DNA from: Deltaproteobacteria bacterium
Lineage (GTDB): Bacteria; Desulfobacterota; DSM-4660; Desulfatiglandales; Desulfatiglandaceae
Assembly: GCA_019313765.1 (NCBI GenBank)
Contig: JAFDAP010000100.1
Coordinates: forward strand, 1 to 6,493
Direction: 5' to 3'
Length of the DNA: 6,493 nucleotides
The notes beneath the pieces were generated by a model. It had not been told where the DNA came from. It searched no databases and saw only the letters and a list, made by a program, of their open reading frames with translations. How positions within the stretch are numbered: position 1 is the first letter of the stretch; each line of letters begins with the position of its first letter. Positions 6,032 through 6,493 of this stretch are shown here, in pieces. The translations under genes and the position numbers were made by a program.

Positions 6032-6056
6032 AAAGCTGGGGGCTACTGATTAGAAT

Positions 6057-6493
6057 ATGAGCAGTAAGGCTAAACAGAGAATTGCAATCATTGTAGGGGT
6101 TATAATACTGATTGTGGTGTTTAAGATTTTCGAACTGGACAGGTTCCTTTCTCTGTCCTATCTCAAGTCTTCCCAGGAATCGTTTGCAGGGTTGTATGCC
6201 AGGCACAGAGTACTGGTAATAGGGACCTATATGCTCATTTATATATTGGTAACCGCCCTCTCATTACCTGGGGCCGCCGTTCTGACCCTGGCAGGTGGTG
6301 CACTTTTCGGGCTCCTGGTGGGAGCGGTGATCATATCCTTTGCCAGCTCCATAGGGGCCACTTTTGCCTGTTTCTTCTCACGTTTTTTGCTGCGGGACTG
6401 GGTGCAGAAAAGGTTCGGTGACAAGCTTAAAACTATAAACCAGGGTATTGAGAAAGAGGGTGCATTCTATCTCTTTACCATGCGGTTGATCCC
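6057..6493 (+). CDS. TVP38/TMEM64 family (VTT/SNARE-associated domain) inner membrane protein, 3' end cut
   Basis: The frame is open to the window end, giving 145 residues. An N-terminal membrane helix spans about 8-23 (RIAIIVGVIILIVVFK). After a 27-residue linker come hydrophobic segments at about 51-70, 71-92 (with PGAAVLTLAGGALFG, the re-entrant-type VTT segment) and 92-112. The family stretch RFLLRDWVQKRFGDKLKTIN (109-128) then leads to GIEKEGAFYLFTMRLI (130-145), the point where family members continue with Pro-x-x-Pro-Phe. The family is DedA-related; some members are scramblase- or transporter-like, and the bacterial role is undefined. The start is the first ATG after an in-frame TAG at 6051. 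Only a weak, distant G-rich site (6038-6042) precedes it, so initiation is less certain than for the other genes. Such genes often sit beside MerA-like oxidoreductases like the one at the window start. Confidence 0.9.
   Translation, partial: MSSKAKQRIAIIVGVIILIVVFKIFELDRFLSLSYLKSSQESFAGLYARHRVLVIGTYMLIYILVTALSLPGAAVLTLAGGALFGLLVGAVIISFASSIGATFACFFSRFLLRDWVQKRFGDKLKTINQGIEKEGAFYLFTMRLI

Overview
The window is a compact block of seven genes, all on the plus strand, with intergenic gaps of 24 to 94 bp and both end genes cut by the window edges. Gene content, repeat type and codon use suggest an anaerobic, deltaproteobacterial-type genome (Desulfobacterota or similar). This is inferred from gene families and is not proven by the sequence. 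If the selenocysteine call below is right, the host must also carry the SelA/SelB/SelC machinery.

Layout: (1) 1-810, the C-terminal part of a mercuric-reductase-like FAD/NAD(P) disulfide oxidoreductase. (2) 905-1816, a short-form 6-phosphogluconate dehydrogenase (gnd). (3) 1872-3443, glucose-6-phosphate dehydrogenase (zwf). (4) 3485-3817, a 110-residue AhpD-like CxxC protein of the kind that accompanies ArsS. (5) 3842-4855, the radical SAM protein ArsS of arsenosugar biosynthesis. (6) 4911-5966, an exported MsrA-MsrB fusion. (7) 6057-6493, the start of a TVP38/TMEM64 (VTT-domain) membrane protein. Related inverted-repeat elements built on the 9-bp unit GTTAATCCT lie in the gaps before gnd and before the TVP38 gene, so they bracket the five complete genes.

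The main observation is at the end of arsS. The ORF appears to stop at TGA 4832-4834, right after the motif CFSCTAGAGFT. Reading through that TGA adds GGAIKT and then a second TGA at 4853-4855. From memory of the family, ArsS proteins normally end in a CTAGxGSSCGGA-like motif, so this TGA sits exactly where the last conserved cysteine is expected. A hairpin with bacterial SECIS geometry follows it (upper stem 4849-4864, loop AGUU, about 20 nt after the UGA). I therefore read arsS as a selenoprotein gene whose product is 337 residues, not 330.

How the genes may work together: zwf and gnd form the NADPH-producing oxidative pentose phosphate steps. The AhpD-like protein and ArsS form a tight pair (24-bp gap) likely acting on methylated arsenic. 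MsrAB repairs oxidised methionine outside the cytoplasm. The disulfide oxidoreductase and TVP38 protein are a frequent genomic pair, here separated by the other five genes. A redox or metalloid-detoxification island is a reasonable inference, but no arsM, arsR or other ars gene is visible in the window.
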